The translations under genes and the position numbers were made by a program. Positions 34,987 through 43,281 of a stretch of 64,000 nucleotides of DNA are shown piece after piece. The first letter of the stretch is position 1. Every line of letters begins with the position of its first letter. The stretch is from Draconibacterium mangrovi (GTDB lineage Bacteria; Bacteroidota; Bacteroidia; Bacteroidales; Prolixibacteraceae): assembly GCF_010586825.1 (NCBI RefSeq), contig NZ_JAAAGB010000011.1:1-64000 (forward strand). Reading direction: 5' to 3'. The notes under the pieces were generated by a model that was not told where the DNA came from, searched no databases, and saw nothing but the letters and a program-made list of their open reading frames with translations.

Positions 34987-36234
34987 ATGCAATTTGGAAA
35001 ATATAGTTTTGGAGTGGGCGACCGCTTCAACCACGAAGGACAGGCGCAACTCCGTGCCTTAATTAAAGCGAATAAAAAAGGTATTGAAGTAACTCCGGTT
35101 TGGAATAAATCAAATCGCGAACACGATATTGTGCATTCCGAGCCATCGGGCACACGAATTGAAGCCGATGAGGCAGTAAAAGCACTGGCCTGGGAAAATT
35201 CCTATTTTGTTGATGCCGATCATATCAATCTTGGAAACGTTGACCGTTTTATCGAGCCAAGTAACTTTTTTACCCTCGACGTGGCTATGTATATTGGTAC
35301 CGAGGCATCGGTTGAAGATGTGGCTGCTTTTAAAGAAACCTGCAAGTTGCTGGGAGATGAGGTAACTATACCGGGGATAGAGGAACCGATTGTAATTACC
35401 AGAGAATTGCTGGAAGAGGTGGCCTCGAAATATCTGGCTGCCGTTAAAGAAGCAGGAAAAATTTACCGACACATTGAGGCGGTGAAAGGAAAAGGCAGCT
35501 TTGTTACCGAAGTATCAATGGACGAAGTTGAGGCTCCGCAAACTCCGGTTGACATGTTTTTCATATTAAAAATGATTGCCAACGAAAATATTCCGGCGCA
35601 AACCATTGCTCCTAAATTTACTGGCCGTTTTAATAAAGGTGTTGATTATGTGGGTGATGCCGAACAGTTTGCCAAAGAGTTTGAGCAGGATGTACTGGTA
35701 ATTGATTATGCGGTAAAAGAGTTTGGATTACCGGCTGATCTGAAACTCAGCGTTCACTCGGGATCTGATAAATTCACGATTTACCCGATAATGGCCGGTA
35801 TCATTAAAAAGTTCGATAAGGGAATTCACGTAAAAACTGCAGGAACAACCTGGCTGGAAGAAGTGATCGGATTAGCTATTTCGGGCGATGAAGGTTTGGC
35901 TGCAGCGAAAGAAATTTACACCAAAGCGCTGGATCGGAAAGAAGAACTTTGTGCTCCTTATGCCGATGTTATTGATATTGATGACTCAAAACTTCCATCA
36001 GCGGAAGAGGTTGCCGGCTGGACGGGCGAAAAATTCGGAAATACCTTGCGTCATATTCCCGGACATGCGGATTATAATGCAAACTTCCGTCAGTTAATTC
36101 ATGTAGGCTATAAAGTTGCTGCCGAAATGGGAGAGCGCTACACAGGATTGCTGGAGAAATATGCTGATGTGGTTGGTGCTTGTGTAGAGGAAAATATCTT
36201 CGACCGACATTTAAAACGATTATTCGACTTATAA
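34987..36234 (+). CDS. uxaE: Tagaturonate epimerase, UxaE family
   Basis: A 415-residue cytoplasmic enzyme that I recognise as the UxaE (tagaturonate/fructuronate epimerase) family by overall pattern: the start F-G-K-Y-S-F-G-V-G-D-R-F, H-E-G-Q-A-Q-L-R-A, V-W-N-K-S-N-R-E-H, F-V-D-A-D-H-I-N, L-S-V-H-S-G-S-D-K-F and H-I-P-G-H-A-D-Y. Family reaction: D-tagaturonate to D-fructuronate by C4 epimerisation, described in Thermotoga. It lets galacturonate join the glucuronate branch without tagaturonate reductase. The histidines in H-S-G-S-D and H-A-D are candidate metal ligands (inference). First gene of the cluster, 47 nt before uxaC. Confidence 0.85.
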   Translation: MQFGKYSFGVGDRFNHEGQAQLRALIKANKKGIEVTPVWNKSNREHDIVHSEPSGTRIEADEAVKALAWENSYFVDADHINLGNVDRFIEPSNFFTLDVAMYIGTEASVEDVAAFKETCKLLGDEVTIPGIEEPIVITRELLEEVASKYLAAVKEAGKIYRHIEAVKGKGSFVTEVSMDEVEAPQTPVDMFFILKMIANENIPAQTIAPKFTGRFNKGVDYVGDAEQFAKEFEQDVLVIDYAVKEFGLPADLKLSVHSGSDKFTIYPIMAGIIKKFDKGIHVKTAGTTWLEEVIGLAISGDEGLAAAKEIYTKALDRKEELCAPYADVIDIDDSKLPSAEEVAGWTGEKFGNTLRHIPGHADYNANFRQLIHVGYKVAAEMGERYTGLLEKYADVVGACVEENIFDRHLKRLFDL

Positions 36235-36237
36235 AAT

Positions 36238-36275
36238 AACTCCGGACTTCGGTTTTCCGACTTCCGACTTTTTTA
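36238..36275. repeat. Degenerate 7-bp repeats in the uxaE-uxaC spacer
   Basis: About five 7-mers related to ACTTCCG occur in a row (ACTCCGG, ACTTCGG, TTTTCCG, ACTTCCG, ACTTTTT). TCGG-TTTT-CCGA can form a small hairpin in the middle. Similar 7-bp tandem repeats are, from memory, common between genes in this group of bacteria. Confidence 0.5.
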
Positions 36276-36281
36276 TTCATT

Positions 36282-37682
36282 ATGAAAGCTTTTATGGACA
36301 AAGATTTCCTTTTGCAAACCGATGTTGCAAAGGAATTATATCACAATCATGCGGCCAAAATGCCGATTTTTGATTACCACTGTCATATCAATCCGCAGGA
36401 AATTGCTGAGGATAAAGAGTATGAAAACATCACGCAGCTTTGGTTGTATGGCGACCATTACAAATGGCGCGGAATGCGTACCAACGGTGTTGCCGAGAAA
36501 TACTGTACAGGAAATGCCAGCGATTGGGAAAAGTTTGAAAAGTGGGCCGAAACGGTGCCGCACACTTTGCGCAATCCGCTTTTTCACTGGACACATCTGG
36601 AACTAAAAAAATTCTTTGGAATCGATAAAGTTTTGAGTCCGGCAACTGCAAAAGAGATTTGGGAAGAATGTAATGCCAAATTGCAAACTCCTGAATATTC
36701 ATGCCGCGGAATTATAAAAATGGCCAATGTGCATACCATTTGCACTACCGACGATCCGGTGGATTCGTTGGAGTATCACAGAGCCATTAAAGCTGATGGT
36801 TTTGAAACTGCTGTACTTCCGGCCTGGCGCCCTGATAAGGCGATGGCCGTGGAGAATGCAACTACTTACAATGCGTATTTAAGTGAGCTGGAAGAGGCTG
36901 CCAATATTAATATTAACAGCTTTAGCGGTTTGATGGAAGCACTGGACGATCGTCACGAGTTTTTCCATTTAAATGGTTGTCGTTTAAGCGATCATGGTGT
37001 TGAAACAATTCTGGCTGAAGATTACACCGAAGCCGAAATTGAAAAGATCTTCATTAAAGTTCGTAAAGGTGGTGCGCTTACAAAAGAAGAAGTGGTGAAA
37101 TTCAAGTCTTGCATGTTGTACGAATTCGGAATTATGGACCATTCGCGCGGATGGACGCAACAGTTTCATATTGGCGCTTTACGCAACAATAATACGCGTT
37201 TGTTCAAAAAACTTGGAGCAGATGTAGGTTTTGATTCGATTGGTGATTTTGATATTGCACGACCGCTGTCAAAATTGCTGGATCGACTGGATATGGAGAA
37301 TAAATTATCAAAAACGATATTATACAACCTGAATCCTCGCGACAATGAGCTGATTGCCACAATGATCGGTAACTTCCAGGACGGTTCTGTTCCCGGAAAA
37401 ATGCAATTTGGTTCGGGCTGGTGGTTCCTCGATCAGAAAGACGGCATGGAAAAACAAATGCAGGCCTTATCAAATCTTGGTTTGTTGAGCCGTTTTGTGG
37501 GAATGCTAACCGATTCACGCAGTTATTTGTCGTATACCCGTCACGAATATTTCCGTCGTACCTTGTGTAATTTACTGGGTAACGATGTTGAAAATGGCGA
37601 GATTCCATACGATATGGAACTGTTGGGAAGCATGGTTGAAAATATCTGTTTCAATAATGCAAAAGCTTATTTTAATTTTTAG
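36282..37682 (+). CDS. uxaC: Uronate isomerase (glucuronate/galacturonate isomerase)
   Basis: A 466-residue cytoplasmic enzyme of the amidohydrolase superfamily, converting D-glucuronate to D-fructuronate and D-galacturonate to D-tagaturonate. Typical features: start M-K-A-F-M-D-K-D-F-L-L-Q-T, metal-binding H33-x-H35 in D-Y-H-C-H-I-N-P, I-C-T-T-D-D-P-V-D-S, F-E-T-A-V-L-P-A-W-R-P-D-K, and a C-terminal M-L-T-D-S-R-S-Y-L-S-Y-T-R-H-E-Y-F-R-R. The length is standard. The start at 36282 is preferred over the Met four codons later because relatives begin M-K-x-F-M-D-x-x-F. It works with UxaE, so both uronic acids reach fructuronate. Confidence 0.97.
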   Translation: MKAFMDKDFLLQTDVAKELYHNHAAKMPIFDYHCHINPQEIAEDKEYENITQLWLYGDHYKWRGMRTNGVAEKYCTGNASDWEKFEKWAETVPHTLRNPLFHWTHLELKKFFGIDKVLSPATAKEIWEECNAKLQTPEYSCRGIIKMANVHTICTTDDPVDSLEYHRAIKADGFETAVLPAWRPDKAMAVENATTYNAYLSELEEAANININSFSGLMEALDDRHEFFHLNGCRLSDHGVETILAEDYTEAEIEKIFIKVRKGGALTKEEVVKFKSCMLYEFGIMDHSRGWTQQFHIGALRNNNTRLFKKLGADVGFDSIGDFDIARPLSKLLDRLDMENKLSKTILYNLNPRDNELIATMIGNFQDGSVPGKMQFGSGWWFLDQKDGMEKQMQALSNLGLLSRFVGMLTDSRSYLSYTRHEYFRRTLCNLLGNDVENGEIPYDMELLGSMVENICFNNAKAYFNF

Positions 37683-37733
37683 TAAAAACACTTTGATTTT
37701 AAGGCGATCATTCAAAATATTTTAATAGAAATG

Positions 37734-37753
37734 TATCTTTGCAATCGATTGCA
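37734..37753 (+). promoter_or_regulatory. kdgK promoter -7 box overlapping a perfect LacI-family operator
   Basis: TATCTTTG (37734-37741) is an exact TAnnTTTG box. It overlaps by two bases a perfect 14-bp palindrome, TGCAATCGATTGCA (37740-37753), which fits the LacI-family consensus TGnAAnCGnTTnCA at every position. A repressor bound there would cover the transcription start, 19 nt before the kinase start codon. A -33 box is not obvious. No LacI gene is present in the window. Confidence 0.7.
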
Positions 37754-37772
37754 TTAAAGAATAGACTAAATC

Positions 37773-38873
37773 ATGGCAAAATTGGAAATTAAATCAAAAT
37801 CCGAATGTACATACGACTGTATTTCTCTTGGTGAAGTAATGTTAAGACTCGATCCTGGAGAAGGCAGAATAAGAACAACGCGTCAGTTTCGTGCCTGGGA
37901 AGGCGGTGGCGAATATAACGTTTCACGCGGTCTGAGAAGGTGTTTCGGAAAGAAAACAGCAATTATAACTGCATTGGCCGACAACGAAGTTGGTGCCTTA
38001 ATTGAAGATTTTATGCTTCAGGGCGGTTTGGATACTCAATTTGTAAAATGGGTTGACTACGATGGTTGTGGTCGCACCGTTCGTAATGGATTAAACTTTA
38101 CAGAAAGAGGCTTTGGCATTCGTGGTGCAAAAGGTGTTTCCGACCGTGGAAATACAGCTGCATCGCAATTAAAACCGGGCGATATCGACTGGGAATATAT
38201 CTTTGGAACATTGGGCGTTCGCTGGATGCACACCGGTGGTATTTTCGCCGCACTTTCGGAAACGGCAGCAGAAACAGTTATCGAGGCGGTAAAAATTGCC
38301 AAAAAATACGGTACCATTGTTTCATACGATTTGAATTACCGTCCGTCGCTTTGGAAAGCCATTGGTGGAGAAGCAAAAGCGCAGGAAGTAAACCGCGAAA
38401 TTGCCAAGTACGTAGATGTAATGATCGGTAACGAAGAAGATTTCACAGCTTGTTTGGGACTTGAAGTGGAAGGTAACGAAGAGAACTTGAAAGAGCTGGA
38501 TTTAACCGGATATAAAAACATGATAAAATCTGCTGTATCCGAGTTTCCTAACTTCAAGGTTATAGCCACAACATTGCGTACCGTTAAAACGGCAACCGTA
38601 AATTCATGGGGTGCTATCTGTTATGCTGATGGTGTAATTCATGAAGCTCAGCATCGCGAAGATCTTGAAATAATGGATCGTGTAGGTGGTGGAGATAGTT
38701 TTGCATCCGGTTTAATTTATGGTTTCCTTGAGTTTAACGATGGTGCAAAAGCTGTTGAATATGGTGCAGCGCACGGTGCATTGGCAATGACCACTCCGGG
38801 CGACACAACCATGGCAACACTGTCGGAAGTAGAAAAAATAATCGGAGGCGGAAGCGCTCGTGTTGATCGATAA
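37773..38873 (+). CDS. kdgK: 2-keto-3-deoxygluconate kinase (PfkB family)
   Basis: A 366-residue cytoplasmic sugar kinase. PfkB features: W-E-G-G-G-E-Y-N-V-S-R-G-L near residue 42 (substrate-binding G-G motif) and D-R-V-G-G-G-D-S-F-A-S-G-L (302-314) with the catalytic base D308. The usual G-A-G-D anion hole reads G-G-G-D here. The family is known for phosphorylating 2-dehydro-3-deoxygluconate to KDPG, and the neighbouring aldolase and isomerases support that substrate strongly. It opens a second transcription unit within the cluster, preceded by its own -7 box and operator. Confidence 0.9.
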   Translation: MAKLEIKSKSECTYDCISLGEVMLRLDPGEGRIRTTRQFRAWEGGGEYNVSRGLRRCFGKKTAIITALADNEVGALIEDFMLQGGLDTQFVKWVDYDGCGRTVRNGLNFTERGFGIRGAKGVSDRGNTAASQLKPGDIDWEYIFGTLGVRWMHTGGIFAALSETAAETVIEAVKIAKKYGTIVSYDLNYRPSLWKAIGGEAKAQEVNREIAKYVDVMIGNEEDFTACLGLEVEGNEENLKELDLTGYKNMIKSAVSEFPNFKVIATTLRTVKTATVNSWGAICYADGVIHEAQHREDLEIMDRVGGGDSFASGLIYGFLEFNDGAKAVEYGAAHGALAMTTPGDTTMATLSEVEKIIGGGSARVDR

Positions 38874-38966
38874 AAAACAGTAAACAGTCTCAGTTTTCAG
38901 TCAGTAAGAATAGTTAGTTCATGATGGAACTGATAACTGCGACTGTGAACTAAAAACTTATAAAAG
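38874..38966. repeat. Mirrored 7-bp repeats between kdgK and eda
   Basis: The left part carries CAGT-centred 7-mers (AACAGTA, AACAGTC, TCAGTTT, TCAGTCA; about 38876-38904). The right part carries the complementary ACTG-centred 7-mers (GAACTGA, TAACTGC, GACTGTG, AACTAAA; about 38927-38955). AGTTC-ATGATG-GAACT closes the hairpin in the middle. The element would fold in mRNA between the two coding regions. Confidence 0.5.
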
Positions 38967-39638
38967 ATGGCAAGATTTTCAAGAATAGAAGTAGCATTAA
39001 AAATGAAAGAAACCGGAATGGTGCCGGTGTTCTATCATCAGGATGTTGAGGTTTGTAAAGCAGTGGTAAAAGCCTGCTACGATGGTGGTGTACGTTTATT
39101 CGAATTCACCAACCGTGGCGATTTTGCGACACTTGTTTTTGCTGAATTAAATAAATGGGCCATTAAAGAATGCCCGGAAATGATAATGGGAGTTGGCTCA
39201 ATCGTTGATGAGGCCACAGCTGCCATGTACATAGCTTTAGGAACCAACTTTGTAGTTGCTCCGCTAATTGATGAAGGAACTGCAAAAGTTTGTAACAAAC
39301 GCAAAATTGCCTGGAGTCCGGGTTGTGGTTCGGTTACTGAAATTGGCCGTGCACACGAATTAGGTGCCGAGGTGGTTAAAATATTCCCCGGATCGCAGGT
39401 GGGAGGACCAAGCTTTGTAAAAGCCGTAAAAGGACCGATGCCTTATGCCAGCATAATGCCAACCGGTGGTGTTTCTCCGGATAAAGAGAACCTGAAACAA
39501 TGGTTCGATGCCGGTGTAACTTGTGTGGGTATGGGATCGCAGTTGTTCCCAAAAGAAGTTTTGGCCGAAAAAAATTATGCCTATATTACCGAAAAATGTA
39601 CAGAGGCACTGAAAATTATCAGTGACCTGACAACATAA
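38967..39638 (+). CDS. eda: KDPG/KHG aldolase
   Basis: A 223-residue class I aldolase that cleaves 2-keto-3-deoxy-6-phosphogluconate to pyruvate and glyceraldehyde 3-phosphate. Schiff-base lysine K138 lies in E-V-V-K-I-F-P-G-S; the acid residue is E46 in L-F-E-F-T-N-R-G; the phosphate-binding G-G-V-S-P-D lies near 172. Also seen are G-V-G-S-I-V-D-E-A-T and S-P-G-C-G-S-V-T-E. The length is slightly above the usual 210. It ends the pathway begun by UxaC. The TRAP genes follow after 43 nt. Confidence 0.96.
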   Translation: MARFSRIEVALKMKETGMVPVFYHQDVEVCKAVVKACYDGGVRLFEFTNRGDFATLVFAELNKWAIKECPEMIMGVGSIVDEATAAMYIALGTNFVVAPLIDEGTAKVCNKRKIAWSPGCGSVTEIGRAHELGAEVVKIFPGSQVGGPSFVKAVKGPMPYASIMPTGGVSPDKENLKQWFDAGVTCVGMGSQLFPKEVLAEKNYAYITEKCTEALKIISDLTT

Positions 39639-39681
39639 AACAGCCGCCCTAAATGGCGAAACACTAAATCAATTTTATCTA

Positions 39682-40665
39682 ATGAGAACTAAAATCTTTA
39701 AAGCTTTTTCGTTGGTTTTTGTGGTAGTATTTCTTTTGGGATGCACCGAAACCAAACAACATAAAGTCTTAAAACTGGCTCATGGTCTCGATCCAACTCA
39801 CCCGGTACATAAGGGAATGGAGTTTATGGCAGAACGTTTGGCTGAAAAATCAGGAGGAAAATTAACCATCGATATTTATCCCAGCGGACAGTTGGGCTCC
39901 GAGCAACAATGCGTTGAATTGTTGCAGATTGGAAGCCTGGCAATTACCAAAGTTTCTGCTGCGGTAATGGAAAGTTTTACTCCAAAATTCAAAGCGCTGG
40001 GTTTGCCTTATGTTTTTCGCTCGAAAGAACATTCCTTTAAGGTATTTGATGGGGAAATCGGCAAAGAGTTGTTGCTGGGAACGGAGGAATACTGGATTCG
40101 AGGTTTGTGTTTTTATGATGCCGGTTTCCGTAGTTTTTACACCATCGATAAACCCATAAATACACCTGACGATTTAAAAGGTATGAAGATCAGGGTGATG
40201 AAAAGTCAGACTGCCATGGAAATGGTACGTACTTTAGGTGGTTCTCCAACTCCAATTTCGTGGGGCGAATTGTACACTGCACTTCAAAGTGGAGTGGTTG
40301 ACGGCGCCGAAAACAACGAGCCAAGTTTATATACTTCGCACCATTACGAGGTGTGTAAACAGTACTCATTAGATGAACACACCTGTGTGCCCGATGTGCT
40401 GATCATCAGTACAAAAGTGTGGAATACACTAAGCGATCAGGAACAAAAATGGTTACAGGAAGCTGCCGACGAATCGGTTCCGGTAGAGCGGAAATACTGG
40501 GCCGAATCGGTAGAAGAATCGTTGCAGATCGTTCAGGAGAATGGTGTTCAGATCAATTATCCTGACAAAGAATTATTTGCAGATAAAGTTTCCGATCTAC
40601 TTGATAAATACCGTCAGGACGAAGTTTTGGGAGACATATTACGTCGCATCGAAGCCGTTAAATAG
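39682..40665 (+). CDS. dctP: TRAP transporter substrate-binding protein, DctP family
   Basis: A 327-residue lipoprotein (L-L-G-C, Cys 21), probably anchored facing the periplasm. DctP landmarks: L-A-H-G-L-D-P-T-H-P-V-H-K-G near 33-46, I-Y-P-S-G-Q-L-G-S-E-Q near 65-75, L-P-Y-V-F-R near 108, the carboxylate-binding arginine R171 in G-M-K-I-R-V-M, and G-V-V-D-G-A-E-N-N near 210. The family binds organic acids through that arginine. Next to uronate catabolism the likely ligands are galacturonate or glucuronate (inference from context). First of three transporter genes, 20 nt before DctQ. Confidence 0.94.
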   Translation: MRTKIFKAFSLVFVVVFLLGCTETKQHKVLKLAHGLDPTHPVHKGMEFMAERLAEKSGGKLTIDIYPSGQLGSEQQCVELLQIGSLAITKVSAAVMESFTPKFKALGLPYVFRSKEHSFKVFDGEIGKELLLGTEEYWIRGLCFYDAGFRSFYTIDKPINTPDDLKGMKIRVMKSQTAMEMVRTLGGSPTPISWGELYTALQSGVVDGAENNEPSLYTSHHYEVCKQYSLDEHTCVPDVLIISTKVWNTLSDQEQKWLQEAADESVPVERKYWAESVEESLQIVQENGVQINYPDKELFADKVSDLLDKYRQDEVLGDILRRIEAVK

Positions 40666-40685
40666 AAACCGATAAGAAAAAGATA

Positions 40686-41156
40686 ATGACTATCAGAGAA
40701 AAAATAGATAAAGTAATCGAGATCTTGTTGATTTCGATTATGAGCATATTGGTACTCGATGTGCTCTGGCAGGTTTTTAGCCGCTACGTTTTGTCCGCAC
40801 CTAGTTCGTTTACCGACGAGCTGGCCGGATTTCTTCTAATTTGGGTAGGTATGTTGGGGGCCGCTTATGTGGCCGGAAAAAATGAACACCTGGCCATCGA
40901 TCTGATGTTGCAAAAAATGAAAGGTGCCAAAAAACGCCGTTTGCAGATTATTATTAATTCGCTGGTTGGCCTTTTTGCCTTGTTTGTTATGGTTGTTGGC
41001 GGATCGTGGCTGGTTTATACGCGTTTTTACCTCCAGGTAAAATCAGCAGCACTGGCGCTGCCTCTGGGGTATGTTTACCTCATTGTCCCACTTAGCGGAC
41101 TGCTTATTATTTATTATGCTATTGATAATTCACTGAACCAAAATATTGAAGAGTAA
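40686..41156 (+). CDS. dctQ: TRAP transporter small membrane subunit, DctQ family
   Basis: A 156-residue inner-membrane protein with four predicted helices (about 10-30, 45-65, 88-110, 128-148). Family landmarks are V-L-W-Q-V-F-S-R-Y-V in helix 1 and T-D-E-L-A-G-F-L-L-I-W-V-G-M-L-G-A-A-Y in helix 2. It pairs with DctM. Its stop overlaps the DctM start in TAATG, so the two are translationally coupled. Confidence 0.94.
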   Translation: MTIREKIDKVIEILLISIMSILVLDVLWQVFSRYVLSAPSSFTDELAGFLLIWVGMLGAAYVAGKNEHLAIDLMLQKMKGAKKRRLQIIINSLVGLFALFVMVVGGSWLVYTRFYLQVKSAALALPLGYVYLIVPLSGLLIIYYAIDNSLNQNIEE

Positions 41157-42619
41157 TGGAATTTTTAGGAGTAATTGTACTTGTAGTAAGCTTTATAATT
41201 TTACTTGTAATTGGAGTTCCTATTGCTATCAGTATCGGAATTTCAGGGATTTTAACCATGCTGGTAACCATTATGCCACTGCCTGCAGCAACAACATTTG
41301 CGCAGCGGATGGCAACGGGGCTGGATAGTTTTGCACTGTTGGCGATTCCGTTTTTTATACTGGCGGGGAATATAATGAACAAGGGTGGGATAGCTATCCG
41401 GCTTATTAATTTTGCCCGGGTTTTGGTTGGTCGCTGGCCTGCCGGACTGGCTTTTGTTAATGTTTTTGCGAATATGCTTTTCGGTGCCATTTCAGGCTCG
41501 GCTGCTGCTTCGGCTTCGGCGATCGGTAGTATTATGATGCCTGAAATGAACAAAGAAGGTTACGACAAAAACTTTAGTGCGGCGGTAAACATTACTTCGG
41601 CAACAACGGGATTGTCTATTCCGCCAAGTAATATCCTCATTGTATATTCGCTCGCCAGTGGTGGTGTTTCCATTACTGCGCTTTTCCTTGCCGGCTATGC
41701 CCCGGGTATTTTAACAGGACTGGCAATTATGGCAGTGGCTTTGGGAATGTTTTCGTACAAACATTTTGGATTTAGCGGAATGGTTCGCAACCTCGGTAAA
41801 TTTTTTGCCGTTATTGCATCCCTTGCTTTGGTAATTGTTGGATTGATAAAAGTAAACAGTGCATTTTCGACAGGAGTAGCCACTGCCATTTATGGCGGAA
41901 TCGGCGCTTTGTTTCTGGGAGGAATTGGCTATTACGGCAGCAGGCATAAAAAAGGTGCATTAAATGCTTTAAAAACTCTCTGGCACGCTCTCCCGAGTTT
42001 GATGATGCTGGTGATCGTTATCGGTGGTATTGTGGCCGGTTTCTTTACAGCAACCGAAGCTTCGGCAGTGGCTGTTTTATACGCGCTGATACTGGCATTT
42101 ATTTACCGCGAAATGAGCTGGAAGGACCTTCCTGATGTAATTCTGCGCTCGGTAAAAACAACAGCGTTTGTGCTTTTGCTTGTGGCCACCTGTATCGGTT
42201 TGTCGTGGATTATGGCTTACGAGAATATTCCACAGAATGTGAGTGAAGCTTTATTGGCATTGAGCGATAATAAATTTGTAATTCTGCTGATCATCAATTT
42301 GATTCTGCTGTTTGTGGGCGTATTTATGGACATGACTCCGGCAGTACTGATCTTTACTCCGATATTCTTACCTATCGTTACCAATTTAGGATTGGAACCG
42401 GTTCACTTCGGAATTATTATGGTACTGAATCTGAGTGTAGGTTTGGGAACGCCTCCTGTTGGATCGCTGTTATTCATAGGCTGCAGTGTAAGCCAGGTAA
42501 AAATCGAAACGGTGATAAAACCACTTATCCCGATGTTTATAGCAATGATCGTTTGTTTGTTGCTGGTAACGTATATTCCTGAAATCTCGATGTGGCTGCC
42601 TCAAAGCCTGGGATTTTAG
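41156..42619 (+). CDS. dctM: TRAP transporter large permease, DctM family, with extra membrane insert
   Basis: A 487-residue polytopic membrane protein, the sodium-coupled transport subunit. Landmarks: P-F-F-I-L-A-G-N-I-M-N near 60-70, F-G-A-I-S-G-S-A-A-A-S-A-S-A-I-G-S near 109-125, S-I-P-P-S-N-I-L-I-V-Y-S near 156, and G-L-G-T-P-P-V-G near 428. DctM proteins normally have about 425 residues. Here roughly 55 extra residues (about 205-265) add two probable helices between the F-G-F-S-G and A-L-P-S-L-M-M-L segments. Other Bacteroidota DctM proteins may share this; I cannot check. Last gene of the cluster. Confidence 0.95.
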   Translation: MEFLGVIVLVVSFIILLVIGVPIAISIGISGILTMLVTIMPLPAATTFAQRMATGLDSFALLAIPFFILAGNIMNKGGIAIRLINFARVLVGRWPAGLAFVNVFANMLFGAISGSAAASASAIGSIMMPEMNKEGYDKNFSAAVNITSATTGLSIPPSNILIVYSLASGGVSITALFLAGYAPGILTGLAIMAVALGMFSYKHFGFSGMVRNLGKFFAVIASLALVIVGLIKVNSAFSTGVATAIYGGIGALFLGGIGYYGSRHKKGALNALKTLWHALPSLMMLVIVIGGIVAGFFTATEASAVAVLYALILAFIYREMSWKDLPDVILRSVKTTAFVLLLVATCIGLSWIMAYENIPQNVSEALLALSDNKFVILLIINLILLFVGVFMDMTPAVLIFTPIFLPIVTNLGLEPVHFGIIMVLNLSVGLGTPPVGSLLFIGCSVSQVKIETVIKPLIPMFIAMIVCLLLVTYIPEISMWLPQSLGF

Positions 42620-42628
42620 CGACTTAAA

Positions 42629-42674
42629 ATTTGTGTTTTATATTGGCTCTGAGGAGTTGATATAAAACACAAAT
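42629..42674. repeat. AT-rich 15-bp perfect inverted repeat after DctM
   Basis: ATTTGTGTTTTATAT (42629-42643) and its exact complement (42660-42674) flank a 16-nt loop. It starts 10 nt after the DctM stop. It lacks a T-tract, so it may be an mRNA-stabilising end or a weak terminator. Confidence 0.6.
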
Positions 42675-42701
42675 CTCCATACTTTCTCTATTTTCGCTCC
42701 C

Positions 42702-43160
42702 ATGAAGTTATTCGTTTTTGATTTGGATTTTACCCTGTGGGATTCCGGTGGAACCTGGTGTGATGCCACAAATCCGCCTTATTACTGGAGCGACGGCGCC
42801 TTACTTGATCAATCAAACAGTGAAATTGTATTGTATCCCGATGTGATTCCGGTATTAGAGGAACTCAAAAGGAATAACCGGAAAATTGCTGCGGCGTCAA
42901 GAACTTTTGAGCCATCCTGGGCACAAGACCTGCTCCACTTGTTTGATATCGATAAATATTTCGATCTAAAAGAAATTTATCCAGGCAGTAAAATTCAACA
43001 CTTCTCAAAAATCAAAAAGTATTTTGGAATTGATTATTCCGACATGGTTTTCTTCGACGATGAAGACCGTAATATTCTCGAAGTAGGGAAACTGGATGTT
43101 GAAACAGTTTTTGTTAACGACGGACTTCGGAAAGGGCAGGTATTTCAGTATTTGAAATAG
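42702..43160 (+). CDS. Magnesium-dependent phosphatase-1 (MDP-1) type HAD hydrolase
   Basis: A 152-residue HAD phosphatase. Motif I is F-D-L-D-F-T-L-W-D (nucleophile D7, acid D9), motif II A-A-S-R-T-F-E (S66), and the acidic motif III F-F-D-D-E-D-R-N (D119, D120). W-D-x-G-G-T-W-C after motif I and L-E-V-G-K-L-D-V-E-T-V-F-V-N-D-G-L are typical of MDP-1 proteins. These are small, capless enzymes reported to act on protein phosphotyrosine or on sugar phosphates in glycation repair. The physiological substrate here is unknown. It appears monocistronic, 82 nt after DctM. Confidence 0.88.
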   Translation: MKLFVFDLDFTLWDSGGTWCDATNPPYYWSDGALLDQSNSEIVLYPDVIPVLEELKRNNRKIAAASRTFEPSWAQDLLHLFDIDKYFDLKEIYPGSKIQHFSKIKKYFGIDYSDMVFFDDEDRNILEVGKLDVETVFVNDGLRKGQVFQYLK

Positions 43161-43247
43161 ACTTGTAGGTATTCGAATAGCTTGCGATCAGCATTTTAAA
43201 CCGTTAAATATCAGTTTAATCTTGTGTGCTTTTCAGTAAATAATATC

Positions 43248-43277
43248 GTGCTGGTTCATCTACAGCAGGTATATTTG
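43248..43277 (+). promoter_or_regulatory. Promoter of small-RNA unit 1
   Basis: GTGCT (43248-43252), 17 nt, then TATATTTG (43270-43277), an exact TAnnTTTG box. The same two elements with the same 17-nt spacing precede unit 2. Confidence 0.55.
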
Positions 43278-43281
43278 TTGC

